Positions 35,425 through 43,795 of a DNA stretch of 64,000 nt are shown one piece after another; the stretch's first letter is position 1, and each line of letters begins with the position of its first letter. The translations under genes were made by a program, and so were the position numbers. The stretch lies in contig NZ_JAYKTT020000053.1 of the NCBI RefSeq assembly GCF_038404745.2, forward strand, positions 107,782-171,781, read 5' to 3'. The DNA comes from Chlorogloeopsis sp038404745. Lineage in GTDB: Bacteria > Cyanobacteriota > Cyanobacteriia > Cyanobacteriales > Nostocaceae. The notes under the pieces were generated by a model. The model saw only the letters and a program-made list of their open reading frames with translations. It had not been told where the DNA came from and searched no databases.

Positions 35425-37824
35425 ATGGTAGTAGCAACTCGGCCCGAAACAAAGCCTTTAAGTTCAGAGGAACTACGCAAGATTCACGCTTACTGGAGAG
35501 CATGTAACTACTTGGCAGTAGGCATGATATATCTACGGGATAATCCCCTACTAAAAGAGCCTCTCAAGCCTGAGCATGTGAAGAAGCGTCTGTTGGGACA
35601 TTGGGGAACAAGTCCTGGTTTAAGCTTTGTCTATATCCACCTCAATCGACTGATTAAAAAGTATGACCTGAATGCTATCTACATGGCAGGCCCAGGTCAC
35701 GGCGCTCCCGGAGTGCTTGCTCCTGTCTACTTAGAGGGAACCTATAGCGAAATTTATCCCGATAAGAGCGAAGACGAGGAAGGCATGAAGAAATTCTTCA
35801 AGCAATTCTCCTTTCCTGGTGGTATTGGTAGCCATTGCACTCCTGAAACGCCAGGCTCCATCCATGAAGGTGGTGAACTTGGCTACAGCCTTTCTCACGC
35901 TTATGGAGCTGCTTACGATCACCCTGATCTGATCGTTACCTGTGTTGTTGGTGATGGGGAAGCAGAAACAGGCCCGTTAGCTACTGCCTGGCACTCAAAC
36001 AAGTTCGTCAATCCGATTCGTGATGGTGCAGTGCTGCCTATATTGCACCTGAATGGTTATAAGATTGCTAACCCAACCATTCTGGCTCGTATTAGTCACG
36101 AAGAACTAGAAGACCTATTTCAGGGTTACGGCTATACACCCTATTTTGTGGAAGGGGATGACCCAGAAACCATGCATCAAGACATGGCTGCAACTCTAGA
36201 GGAGTGTGTGAACGAGATTCGCAACATTCAGCAAGAAGCTCGCAGTAGCGGTGTTGTGAGACGTCCTCGCTGGCCAATGATTGTATTGCGTAGTCCTAAA
36301 GGTTGGACAGGGCCAAAAGAGGTAGACGGTCACAAGGTAGAAGGTTTTTGGCGTGCTCACCAAGTACCAATGGGTGCAATGCACAGCAACCCAGAGCATC
36401 TCAGGCTGCTGGAAGAATGGATGAAAAGCTATAAGCCAGAAGAATTGTTTGATGAGAATGGTACTTTCATTGGTGAATTGAAAGAATTAGCACCAACGGG
36501 CAACCGTCGTATGAGTGCCAATCCTGTTGCCAACGGAGGATTTCTGCGTAAACAGCTGCTCCTACCCAACTTTAGAGACTATGCTGTTGCAGTTAGTGAA
36601 CCTGGTAAAGTTGAGGCAGAAAACACCCGTCCACTCGGCAACTTTCTGCGCGATATTATGCGCAAAAACCCAACTAACTTCCGTATTTTTGGCCCAGATG
36701 AAACCGCCTCCAATCGACTGAATGCCGTCTACGAAGTCAGCAAAAAGGTTTGGTTGGCAGATATGTTACCTGAAGACCAAGACGGTAGTGAACTGAGTAC
36801 CGATGGGCGGGTAATGGAAATGTTGAGCGAGCATACTTTGTTAGGATGGCTTGAAGGCTACCTACTTAGTGGTCGCCACGGCTTTTTCCACACCTACGAA
36901 GCCTTTGCCCACGTCATTGATTCGATGTTTAACCAACACGCTAAGTGGCTGGATATTTGCAAAAAGGAAATTTCCTGGCGAACTCCGGTATCTTCAGAGA
37001 ATATATTGCTTTCTTCTACAGTTTGGCGACAAGACCATAACGGTTTTTCGCACCAAGACCCAGGCTTTATTGATATTGTTACCAACAAAAGCGCCGATGT
37101 TACCCGCATCTACCTACCTCCTGATGCTAACTGCTTGCTGTCAGTAGCAGACCACTGCCTGCGCAGCACTAACTATGTCAATGTCATTGTTGCTGACAAA
37201 CAGAAACACTTGCAGTACTTGAGCATAGACGAAGCTATTAAGCACTGCACTAAAGGCATTGGTATCTGGGAGTGGGCAAGCAACGATGATTGCGGTACAG
37301 ATCCTGACGAACCCGATGTCGTGATGGCGTGTTGTGGAGATGTGGCAACAATGGAATCGTTAGCAGCGACTGCGATTCTGCGGCAGGAGATTCCCCACCT
37401 GAAGATCCGGTTCATCAATGTGGTTGACTTATTTACTTTGCAACCTCAGACAGAACATCCCCACGGACTCTCAGATTGGGACTTTGATAGCCTGTTTACC
37501 AAAGATAAGCCAATTATCTTTAACTTCCACGGCTATCCCTGGCTAATTCATAAGCTTGCTTATCGTCGCACTAACCACCATAATCTTCACGTGCGCGGTT
37601 ACAAAGAGAAGGGTAACATCAATACACCACTAGAATTGGCAATTGAAAACCAGGTTGACCGATTCAATTTGGTCATTGATGTGATTGACCGAGTACCAAA
37701 GCTTGGCCCTGCGGCTGCTTTTGTTAGAGAGCGTATGAAGAACGAGATTATCGAGAATGTGAACTATGCCTTCGAGAACGGTATGGATAAGCCTGAAATA
37801 GTTGATTGGAAGTGGCCGTACTAG
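35425..37824 (+). CDS. xfp: Phosphoketolase (xylulose-5-P / fructose-6-P)
   Basis: It splits xylulose-5-phosphate or fructose-6-phosphate with phosphate to acetyl-phosphate plus a triose or tetrose phosphate. The 799-residue length is typical. Visible marks are GPGHGAPGVLAPVYLEGTYS, the TPP motif VVGDGEAETGPLATAWHSNK near residue 175, RPRWPMIVLRSPKGWTGPK, GRHGFFHTYEAFAHVIDSM and the C-terminal HVRGYKEKGNINTPLELA. ATG at 35425. With acetate kinase at the end of this block it gives ATP and acetate from sugar phosphate without phosphofructokinase. Confidence 0.96.
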   Translation: MVVATRPETKPLSSEELRKIHAYWRACNYLAVGMIYLRDNPLLKEPLKPEHVKKRLLGHWGTSPGLSFVYIHLNRLIKKYDLNAIYMAGPGHGAPGVLAPVYLEGTYSEIYPDKSEDEEGMKKFFKQFSFPGGIGSHCTPETPGSIHEGGELGYSLSHAYGAAYDHPDLIVTCVVGDGEAETGPLATAWHSNKFVNPIRDGAVLPILHLNGYKIANPTILARISHEELEDLFQGYGYTPYFVEGDDPETMHQDMAATLEECVNEIRNIQQEARSSGVVRRPRWPMIVLRSPKGWTGPKEVDGHKVEGFWRAHQVPMGAMHSNPEHLRLLEEWMKSYKPEELFDENGTFIGELKELAPTGNRRMSANPVANGGFLRKQLLLPNFRDYAVAVSEPGKVEAENTRPLGNFLRDIMRKNPTNFRIFGPDETASNRLNAVYEVSKKVWLADMLPEDQDGSELSTDGRVMEMLSEHTLLGWLEGYLLSGRHGFFHTYEAFAHVIDSMFNQHAKWLDICKKEISWRTPVSSENILLSSTVWRQDHNGFSHQDPGFIDIVTNKSADVTRIYLPPDANCLLSVADHCLRSTNYVNVIVADKQKHLQYLSIDEAIKHCTKGIGIWEWASNDDCGTDPDEPDVVMACCGDVATMESLAATAILRQEIPHLKIRFINVVDLFTLQPQTEHPHGLSDWDFDSLFTKDKPIIFNFHGYPWLIHKLAYRRTNHHNLHVRGYKEKGNINTPLELAIENQVDRFNLVIDVIDRVPKLGPAAAFVRERMKNEIIENVNYAFENGMDKPEIVDWKWPY

Positions 37825-38118
37825 CTTCAGCATGAATGTTAAGGGTTGGGGTTGTATTCCTCACCCCTAACTATTACAGCCAAGGTAGGTGAGGTTGTAA
37901 CCCAAGAACAAGATTGTATAGATGCGGTCATGCGTGCGGGTAGAAAAGTTAAGCTTAGAGAGCTAGAACTGTGTCAAACACTTATCTACGACAAAATCCA
38001 AAAAAGAAAATTGGAATATAGCTGGTGGTGAAAATCAAAAGTTCAGACTCGCACTCACCAACTATTCAAGTTTAAAATTTGATCCTTCCCCAGGTAGACT
38101 ATAGGAGCAGTTGAAGCA

Positions 38119-39768
38119 ATGGATACTAAACAACTCTGGCAACGCTATCAAGACTGGCTCTATTATCATCCGGGTTTAGAATTGTATTTGGATGTCAGCC
38201 GTATACCATTCGATTCCGAATTTGTAAAATCCTTACAGCCAAAGTTTGAGCAAGCCTTTCAACATATGGCAGCCTTGGAAGGAGGAGCGATCGCAAACCC
38301 AGATGAAGGTCGCATGGTAGGACATTACTGGTTGCGAGATCCAGATTTAGCCCCTACCGAGGAGATAAAAAAAGAGATAGTTGAGACTATTGCAGAGATT
38401 GAAAACTTTACCCAGCAAGTATATGCTGGCACAATTCATCCTCCCGAAGCACCCAAGTTTACTGATATTCTTTCGATTGGCATTGGGGGTTCTGCCCTTG
38501 GCCCTCAGTTCGTAGCGTCGGCTTTAGCTCCTAGTTCTCCACCCCTAGCACTCCATTTTATTGATAACACCGATCCAGCAGGAATGGATCGGGTTTTGGA
38601 TGGAATCAAAGACCGCCTCAAAAGTACTTTGATTATAGATACTAGTAAATCTGGTGGTACACCCGAACCACGTAACGGGATGCTAGAAGTCAAGCATATC
38701 TATGAAACTCAAGGATTGAACTTTGCTAAACACGCTGTTACCATCACTATGAAGGGCAGCAAAATGGATCAGTTGGCCAGATCTGAGGGATGGTTGGCAG
38801 AGTTCCCAATGTTTGACTGGGTAGGGGGACGCACCTCACAGATGTCTGCGGTGGGGCTGTTACCCGCTGCCTTACAAGGAATTGATATTCGAGCGATTTT
38901 GGCTGGCGCTAAGGAGATGGATGCAGCGACGCGATCGCCTGAAATCAAAACCAATCCAGCTGCACTGCTGGCGCTTTGCTGGTACTTTGCTGGCGAGGGC
39001 AAAGGTAAAAAAGACATGGTAGTACTGCCCTACAAAGATAGTCTGCTATTGTTTAGTCGCTATTTGCAGCAACTAGTAATGGAGTCTCTCGGCAAAGAAA
39101 AAGACTTAGACAATCAGATTGTGAATCAGGGCATCGCCGTCTACGGTAACAAAGGCTCAACAGATCAGCACGCTTATGTGCAACAGTTGCGGGAAGGGGT
39201 GCCAAATTTCTTTGCCACTTTTATTGAAGTGCTAGAGGATCGCTCTGGTGCTTCTATAGAAGTAGAACCAGAAGTAACGAGCGGAGATTACTTGTCAGGC
39301 TTTTTACAAGGAACTCAGCAAGCACTCTATGAAAAACAGCGGGGTGCAATTACACTCACAATTCCCCAGGTGAATCCTCAGACAGTAGGGGCATTAATTG
39401 CTTTGTACGAACGAGCAGTGGGGTTATACGCTTCACTAGTGAATATCAATGCTTATCACCAACCAGGTGTAGAGGCAGGCAAAAAAGCTGCGGCATCGCT
39501 ACTAGATTTACAAAGGCGAGTTTTGCAAGTTTTACGTAGCACAGAGCGATCGCTAGATTTAACTACATTAGCCCAGCAAGTCGGTTCACCTGAACAAATT
39601 GAATCTATCTATAAAATAGTACGGCATTTGGCAGCCAATCAGCGTGGAGTCATCTTGGATGGCGATCGCGCTCAACCATCTAGTCTGAGTGTCAGTTTGA
39701 AGCAAGGCGATCGTCTCAATCAGGATAATTTCACCCGTACAACCAAATCTCTGCAATTCAACTATTAG
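38119..39768 (+). CDS. pgi: Glucose-6-phosphate isomerase
   Basis: It interconverts glucose-6- and fructose-6-phosphate. The 549-residue protein has SIGIGGSALGPQFVA, LIIDTSKSGGTPEPRNG, DWVGGRTSQMSAVGLLP, the active-site segment GNKGSTDQHAYVQQL and YLSGFLQGT. The C-terminal 60 residues (from about STERSLDLTTLAQQ) look like an added winged-helix-like tail seen in some cyanobacterial forms. ATG at 38119; the PstS gene starts only 5 bases after its stop. Confidence 0.96.
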   Translation: MDTKQLWQRYQDWLYYHPGLELYLDVSRIPFDSEFVKSLQPKFEQAFQHMAALEGGAIANPDEGRMVGHYWLRDPDLAPTEEIKKEIVETIAEIENFTQQVYAGTIHPPEAPKFTDILSIGIGGSALGPQFVASALAPSSPPLALHFIDNTDPAGMDRVLDGIKDRLKSTLIIDTSKSGGTPEPRNGMLEVKHIYETQGLNFAKHAVTITMKGSKMDQLARSEGWLAEFPMFDWVGGRTSQMSAVGLLPAALQGIDIRAILAGAKEMDAATRSPEIKTNPAALLALCWYFAGEGKGKKDMVVLPYKDSLLLFSRYLQQLVMESLGKEKDLDNQIVNQGIAVYGNKGSTDQHAYVQQLREGVPNFFATFIEVLEDRSGASIEVEPEVTSGDYLSGFLQGTQQALYEKQRGAITLTIPQVNPQTVGALIALYERAVGLYASLVNINAYHQPGVEAGKKAAASLLDLQRRVLQVLRSTERSLDLTTLAQQVGSPEQIESIYKIVRHLAANQRGVILDGDRAQPSSLSVSLKQGDRLNQDNFTRTTKSLQFNY

Positions 39769-39773
39769 AAACT

Positions 39774-40907
39774 ATGATTAATCAATCTCTTTTCCTAAAG
39801 AAAGTTTCAGTATTAGTTTTGGCAATCAGCGTCGCTGCTTGTGGCGGTCAAAATAACAGTGCCACTGATGCCGCCGTTTCTAGAGTAGGACAACTAGATT
39901 TTGGTGGCAATATACGATTAACTGGATCTGGTGCCTCTTTCCCAGCACCACTTTACCAGACTTGGTTTCAAAGCTTAAATAGACAAAATAAAAATCTGCA
40001 GATTAGTTATCAGTCAACTGGTAGCGGCGCTGGAGTCGAACAATTTACACAAGGCATCGTAGATTTTGGTGCCAGTGACGTGGCAATGACAGATAAAGAA
40101 ATCCAAAAGGTGCCAAAGGACAGGGGTGTACTAATGTTACCCATGACCGCTGGTAAAATTGTGTTGAGTTACAATCTGCCAGGTGTTGAACAGTTAAAGC
40201 TATCACGGCAAAATTATACTGATATCTTCCTGGGCAACATTAAGTCTTGGAACGACCCAAAAATTGCTGCTACAAACCCTGGCGTTAACCTCCCCAACCA
40301 ACCAATCATACCTGTATCTCGTTCCGATGGTAGCGGTACGACAGGCGTATTTACCAAACACCTCAGTACAGTAAGCCCGGAATGGAAAAGCAAAGTTGGT
40401 GAAGGTAAAACTGTCAATTGGCCTGTAGGAGTAGGTGCCAAGGGCAACGAAGGTGTTACCTCTCAAGTTCAACAAACTCAAGGTGCAATTGGTTACGTAG
40501 AGTATGGCTACGCCAAACAGAACAATCTTAAATTTGCTGTTTTGGAAAATAAATCAGGTAATTTTGTTGAAGCTAACGAGAAATCAGGAGCCAAAACCTT
40601 AGAAGCAGTAACTCTACCAGCTAATCTCCGCGCCTTTATTGAAGATCCAGAAGGAGCTGAATCCTATCCGATTGTTAGCTATAGCTGGATGTTAATGAAT
40701 AAAAAATATCCCGATCCAGCAAAAGCAAAAGCAATCGAAGCGATGATTGAATATGGCGTAACTGAAGGTCAGAAGATAGCTCCCGAATTGGGATACGTTC
40801 CTCTACCCCAGAACGTAGTTCAAAAAGTGGCAGCAGCAGCAGATGGAATTAGTCCAGATTTCCAAATGGCAGTCGGTACAAATAACGATCCTAGCGCCAG
40901 CAAATAG
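39774..40907 (+). CDS. pstS: PstS-like phosphate-binding lipoprotein
   Basis: The 377-residue product has a lipoprotein signal ending VAACGG (Cys near residue 23) and PstS ligand motifs: LTGSGASFPAPLYQTWF, SYQSTGSGAGVEQFTQG, DFGASDVAMTD and SRSDGSGTTGVFTKHL. It should sit outside the inner membrane and bind phosphate. No pstCAB genes are near; instead it lies between pgi and aldolase with gaps of 5 and 45 bases. Phosphoketolase consumes free phosphate, so supply of phosphate during sugar breakdown is a reasonable guess. Confidence 0.92.
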   Translation: MINQSLFLKKVSVLVLAISVAACGGQNNSATDAAVSRVGQLDFGGNIRLTGSGASFPAPLYQTWFQSLNRQNKNLQISYQSTGSGAGVEQFTQGIVDFGASDVAMTDKEIQKVPKDRGVLMLPMTAGKIVLSYNLPGVEQLKLSRQNYTDIFLGNIKSWNDPKIAATNPGVNLPNQPIIPVSRSDGSGTTGVFTKHLSTVSPEWKSKVGEGKTVNWPVGVGAKGNEGVTSQVQQTQGAIGYVEYGYAKQNNLKFAVLENKSGNFVEANEKSGAKTLEAVTLPANLRAFIEDPEGAESYPIVSYSWMLMNKKYPDPAKAKAIEAMIEYGVTEGQKIAPELGYVPLPQNVVQKVAAAADGISPDFQMAVGTNNDPSASK

Positions 40908-40952
40908 CTGATCGCATCAACCAAGCTAAATAGAAGTAGGAGATTTGCAATC

Positions 40953-42032
40953 ATGAGCGCACAAGAACTTGTTGCTACTGCTGAAGCGATGGTTGCTCCG
41001 GGGAAAGGGATCTTGGCGATGGATGAGAGCAACGGTACCTGCAACAAACGTTTTGAGGCACTGGGTATCGCACCGACTGAAGAAAATCGCCGGGCTTATC
41101 GGGAGCTAATCTTAACGGCTCCAGGATTGGGTGAATATATCAGTGGAGTTATTCTTTATGACGAGACAATCCGTCAAGCCAAAAAAAATGGAACTTCGTT
41201 TGTAAAAGTAATCACTGATGCAGGAATTATCCCTGGTATTAAAGTTGACACTGGCGCCAAAGACTTAGCAAATCATCCACAAGAAAAGGTGACTGAAGGA
41301 CTAGACGGATTGCGATCGCGTATTGCCGAATACTATGAGATGGGTGCGCGTTTTGCTAAATGGCGTGCTGTCATCACTATCGGCGAGAAGATTCCGAGTC
41401 GCGGTTGTATTGAGGCGAATGCACACGCTTTAGCACGCTATGCAGCACTTTGTCAAGAAGGAGGACTTGTACCGATTGTTGAGCCGGAAGTCTTGATGGA
41501 TGGTGACCACACAATTGAGCGTTGCTACGAGGTGACAGAAGAAGTTCTGCATACTGTCTTCAATCAACTGTATGTGCAGCGGGTTGTTTTAGAACAAATC
41601 ATCCTCAAACCCAGCATGGTAATTTCTGGTAAGGATTGCTCCAAGCAAGCTAATGTTGCTGAAGTAGCACAAGCCACTGTGGATTGTCTGTTGAGAGCAG
41701 TGCCTGCTGCTGTACAGGGTGTAGCATTTCTCTCCGGTGGTCAGAGCAATGAAGTAGCATCTGCACACTTGCATGAGATGAATGCTCGCTTCGGCTCAAT
41801 TCTACCCTGGCCAGTGACATTCTCTTATGCTCGTGCAATCCAGCAGCCGGCACTGGAGTTGTGGAAAGGGGATAACGCTAACGTACAGACAGCGCAAAAA
41901 GCTTTACTGCATAGAGCTAAGTGCAACAGCGCTGCTAGAAATGGCAAGTATAGCCCGGAAATGGAAAAATTAGCAGAACCAGCGATCGCTGGTTTTAGAG
42001 GTTCAAAGTCACCATTGTCTAGCCAGGACTAA
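40953..42032 (+). CDS. fba: Class I fructose-bisphosphate aldolase
   Basis: It cleaves fructose-1,6-bisphosphate to two trioses through a lysine Schiff base. The 359-residue protein opens ELVATAEAMVAPGKGILAMDES and shows AKWRAVITIG, PIVEPEVLMDGDHTIERC and the active lysine in LEQIILKPSMVISG, plus FLSGGQSNEVASAHL. This is the animal/plant-type class I enzyme, distinct from the class II enzyme of cyanobacterial photosynthesis. ATG at 40953 with GTAGGAG upstream. As pfk is absent from the island it may work with reversible or unlinked steps. Confidence 0.95.
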   Translation: MSAQELVATAEAMVAPGKGILAMDESNGTCNKRFEALGIAPTEENRRAYRELILTAPGLGEYISGVILYDETIRQAKKNGTSFVKVITDAGIIPGIKVDTGAKDLANHPQEKVTEGLDGLRSRIAEYYEMGARFAKWRAVITIGEKIPSRGCIEANAHALARYAALCQEGGLVPIVEPEVLMDGDHTIERCYEVTEEVLHTVFNQLYVQRVVLEQIILKPSMVISGKDCSKQANVAEVAQATVDCLLRAVPAAVQGVAFLSGGQSNEVASAHLHEMNARFGSILPWPVTFSYARAIQQPALELWKGDNANVQTAQKALLHRAKCNSAARNGKYSPEMEKLAEPAIAGFRGSKSPLSSQD

Positions 42033-42080
42033 GTACTTTGTAAACACAGAAGTCCCAAACTGACTAGTAGAGAAGAAAAA

Positions 42081-43736
42081 ATGACTTCTTTAAATATCTC
42101 AACAAATATTCGTACATTTGCTACTACTCCCTTCTCTGACCAAAAGCCTGGAACCTCTGGGCTGCGTAAAGCAGTTAGTGTTTTTCAACAACCTCATTAC
42201 TTAGAAAACTTTATCCAATCTATCTTCGATACAGTAGGAGACTTGCAAGGACAGACTTTAATTTTGGGTGGTGATGGTCGTTATTACAATCGCCAAGCCA
42301 TTCAAACCATTCTCAAAATGGCAGCAGCAAATGGAATGGGCAGAATTAAAGTTGGTCAAAAGGGAATTTTGTCCACTCCTGCAACTTCCTGCATTATTCG
42401 CAAGTATCAAGCAATGGGTGGCATTATTTTATCTGCCAGCCATAATCCGGGTGGTATTAAAGGAGATTTTGGTGTCAAATACAATATAGGTAATGGAGGC
42501 CCTGCACCAGAAAAAATTACAGAGGCGATCTACGCCCGCAGCAAAACAATAGATCGATATCAAATCCTGGATGCACCAGATGTGGATCTGGAAAACTTAG
42601 GTGAATCTCGGCTGGGAGAAATGGTAGTAGAAGTCATTGACTCCGTACAGGATTATGAAAAGTTAATGGAGTCACTATTTGACTTTGATCGCATTCACCA
42701 ACTTTTAACATCTGGAAACTTCCGGATCTGCATAGATTCAATGCATGCTGTGACTGGGCCATATGCTCATGCTTTATTTGAGCGGCGTTTAGGCGCACCC
42801 ACAGGCAGCGTGCGTAACGGTAAACCTTTAGAAGACTTTGGGGGCGGACATCCCGATCCGAATTTGGTGTATGCCCATGAATTAGTTGATCTCCTTTATG
42901 GAGAGAATGCACCTGACTTTGGTGCTGCTTCTGATGGGGATGGCGATCGCAACATGATTTTGGGGCGCAAGTTTTTTGTTTCTCCTAGCGACAGCCTAGC
43001 AATCCTAGCTGCCAACGCTACCTTAGTTCCAGGATATCAAGCTGGTCTAGCAGGAGTGGCACGCTCGATGCCCACCAGTCAAGCTGTAGACCGAGTAGCG
43101 GCGCAACTTGGCATTGACTGCTACGAGACACCTACTGGCTGGAAATTTTTCGGTAATTTATTAGACGCAGGTAAAGCCACTCTTTGCGGTGAAGAAAGTT
43201 TTGGTACTGGCTCCAACCATATTCGAGAAAAAGACGGACTTTGGGCAGTGCTGTTTTGGCTGAATATCTTGGCAGTGCGGCAACAATCTGTAGAGGAGAT
43301 TGTTCGGGAACACTGGCAGAACTATGGACGCAACTACTATTCTCGCCACGATTACGAAGAAGTAGATGCCGAGCGAGCCAATGCTTTAATGGAGCGACTG
43401 CGATCGCAAATACCAAATCTGAAAGGAAAACAGTTTGGTAAGTATGAGGCTGAGTATAGCGATGACTTTAGCTACACTGACCCAGTAGATGGAAGTATTA
43501 GTCAAAAACAAGGTATTCGGATTGGATTTACTGATGGTTCCCGCATTATCTTCCGTTTATCTGGTACTGGTACCCACGGTGCAACTGTGCGAATTTATCT
43601 GGAATATTATGAGCCGGATGCTGCCAAACAAGACTTAGAACCGCAGCAAGCCCTAGCAAATTTAATTGCGATCGCTGATGAAATAGCTCAGATTCGCACC
43701 TTAATAGGTAGAGACAAACCGACTGTTATTACCTAA
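42081..43736 (+). CDS. pgm: Phosphoglucomutase (alpha-D-glucose-phosphate-specific)
   Basis: It converts glucose-1-phosphate from glycogen phosphorylase to glucose-6-phosphate. The 551-residue protein has the phosphoserine loop ILSASHNPGGIKGDFG near residue 115, metal loop SDGDGDRNMILG, sugar loop CGEESFGTGSNHIREKDGLW and the phosphate-binding end FRLSGTGTHGATVRIY. ATG at 42081. It lies 48 bases after aldolase and 59 before glgP, consistent with one operon. Confidence 0.95.
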   Translation: MTSLNISTNIRTFATTPFSDQKPGTSGLRKAVSVFQQPHYLENFIQSIFDTVGDLQGQTLILGGDGRYYNRQAIQTILKMAAANGMGRIKVGQKGILSTPATSCIIRKYQAMGGIILSASHNPGGIKGDFGVKYNIGNGGPAPEKITEAIYARSKTIDRYQILDAPDVDLENLGESRLGEMVVEVIDSVQDYEKLMESLFDFDRIHQLLTSGNFRICIDSMHAVTGPYAHALFERRLGAPTGSVRNGKPLEDFGGGHPDPNLVYAHELVDLLYGENAPDFGAASDGDGDRNMILGRKFFVSPSDSLAILAANATLVPGYQAGLAGVARSMPTSQAVDRVAAQLGIDCYETPTGWKFFGNLLDAGKATLCGEESFGTGSNHIREKDGLWAVLFWLNILAVRQQSVEEIVREHWQNYGRNYYSRHDYEEVDAERANALMERLRSQIPNLKGKQFGKYEAEYSDDFSYTDPVDGSISQKQGIRIGFTDGSRIIFRLSGTGTHGATVRIYLEYYEPDAAKQDLEPQQALANLIAIADEIAQIRTLIGRDKPTVIT

Positions 43737-43795
43737 TTGCTTCTCACAGCTAATGGTAAATAAAAACTTACATAAAATCTAAAATCGAGGAACAC

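Noticed and set aside
37846..38031. 61-codon frame between phosphoketolase and pgi
   Set aside because: TTG start without ribosome site, no motif, and it does not fit the codon pattern of its neighbours.
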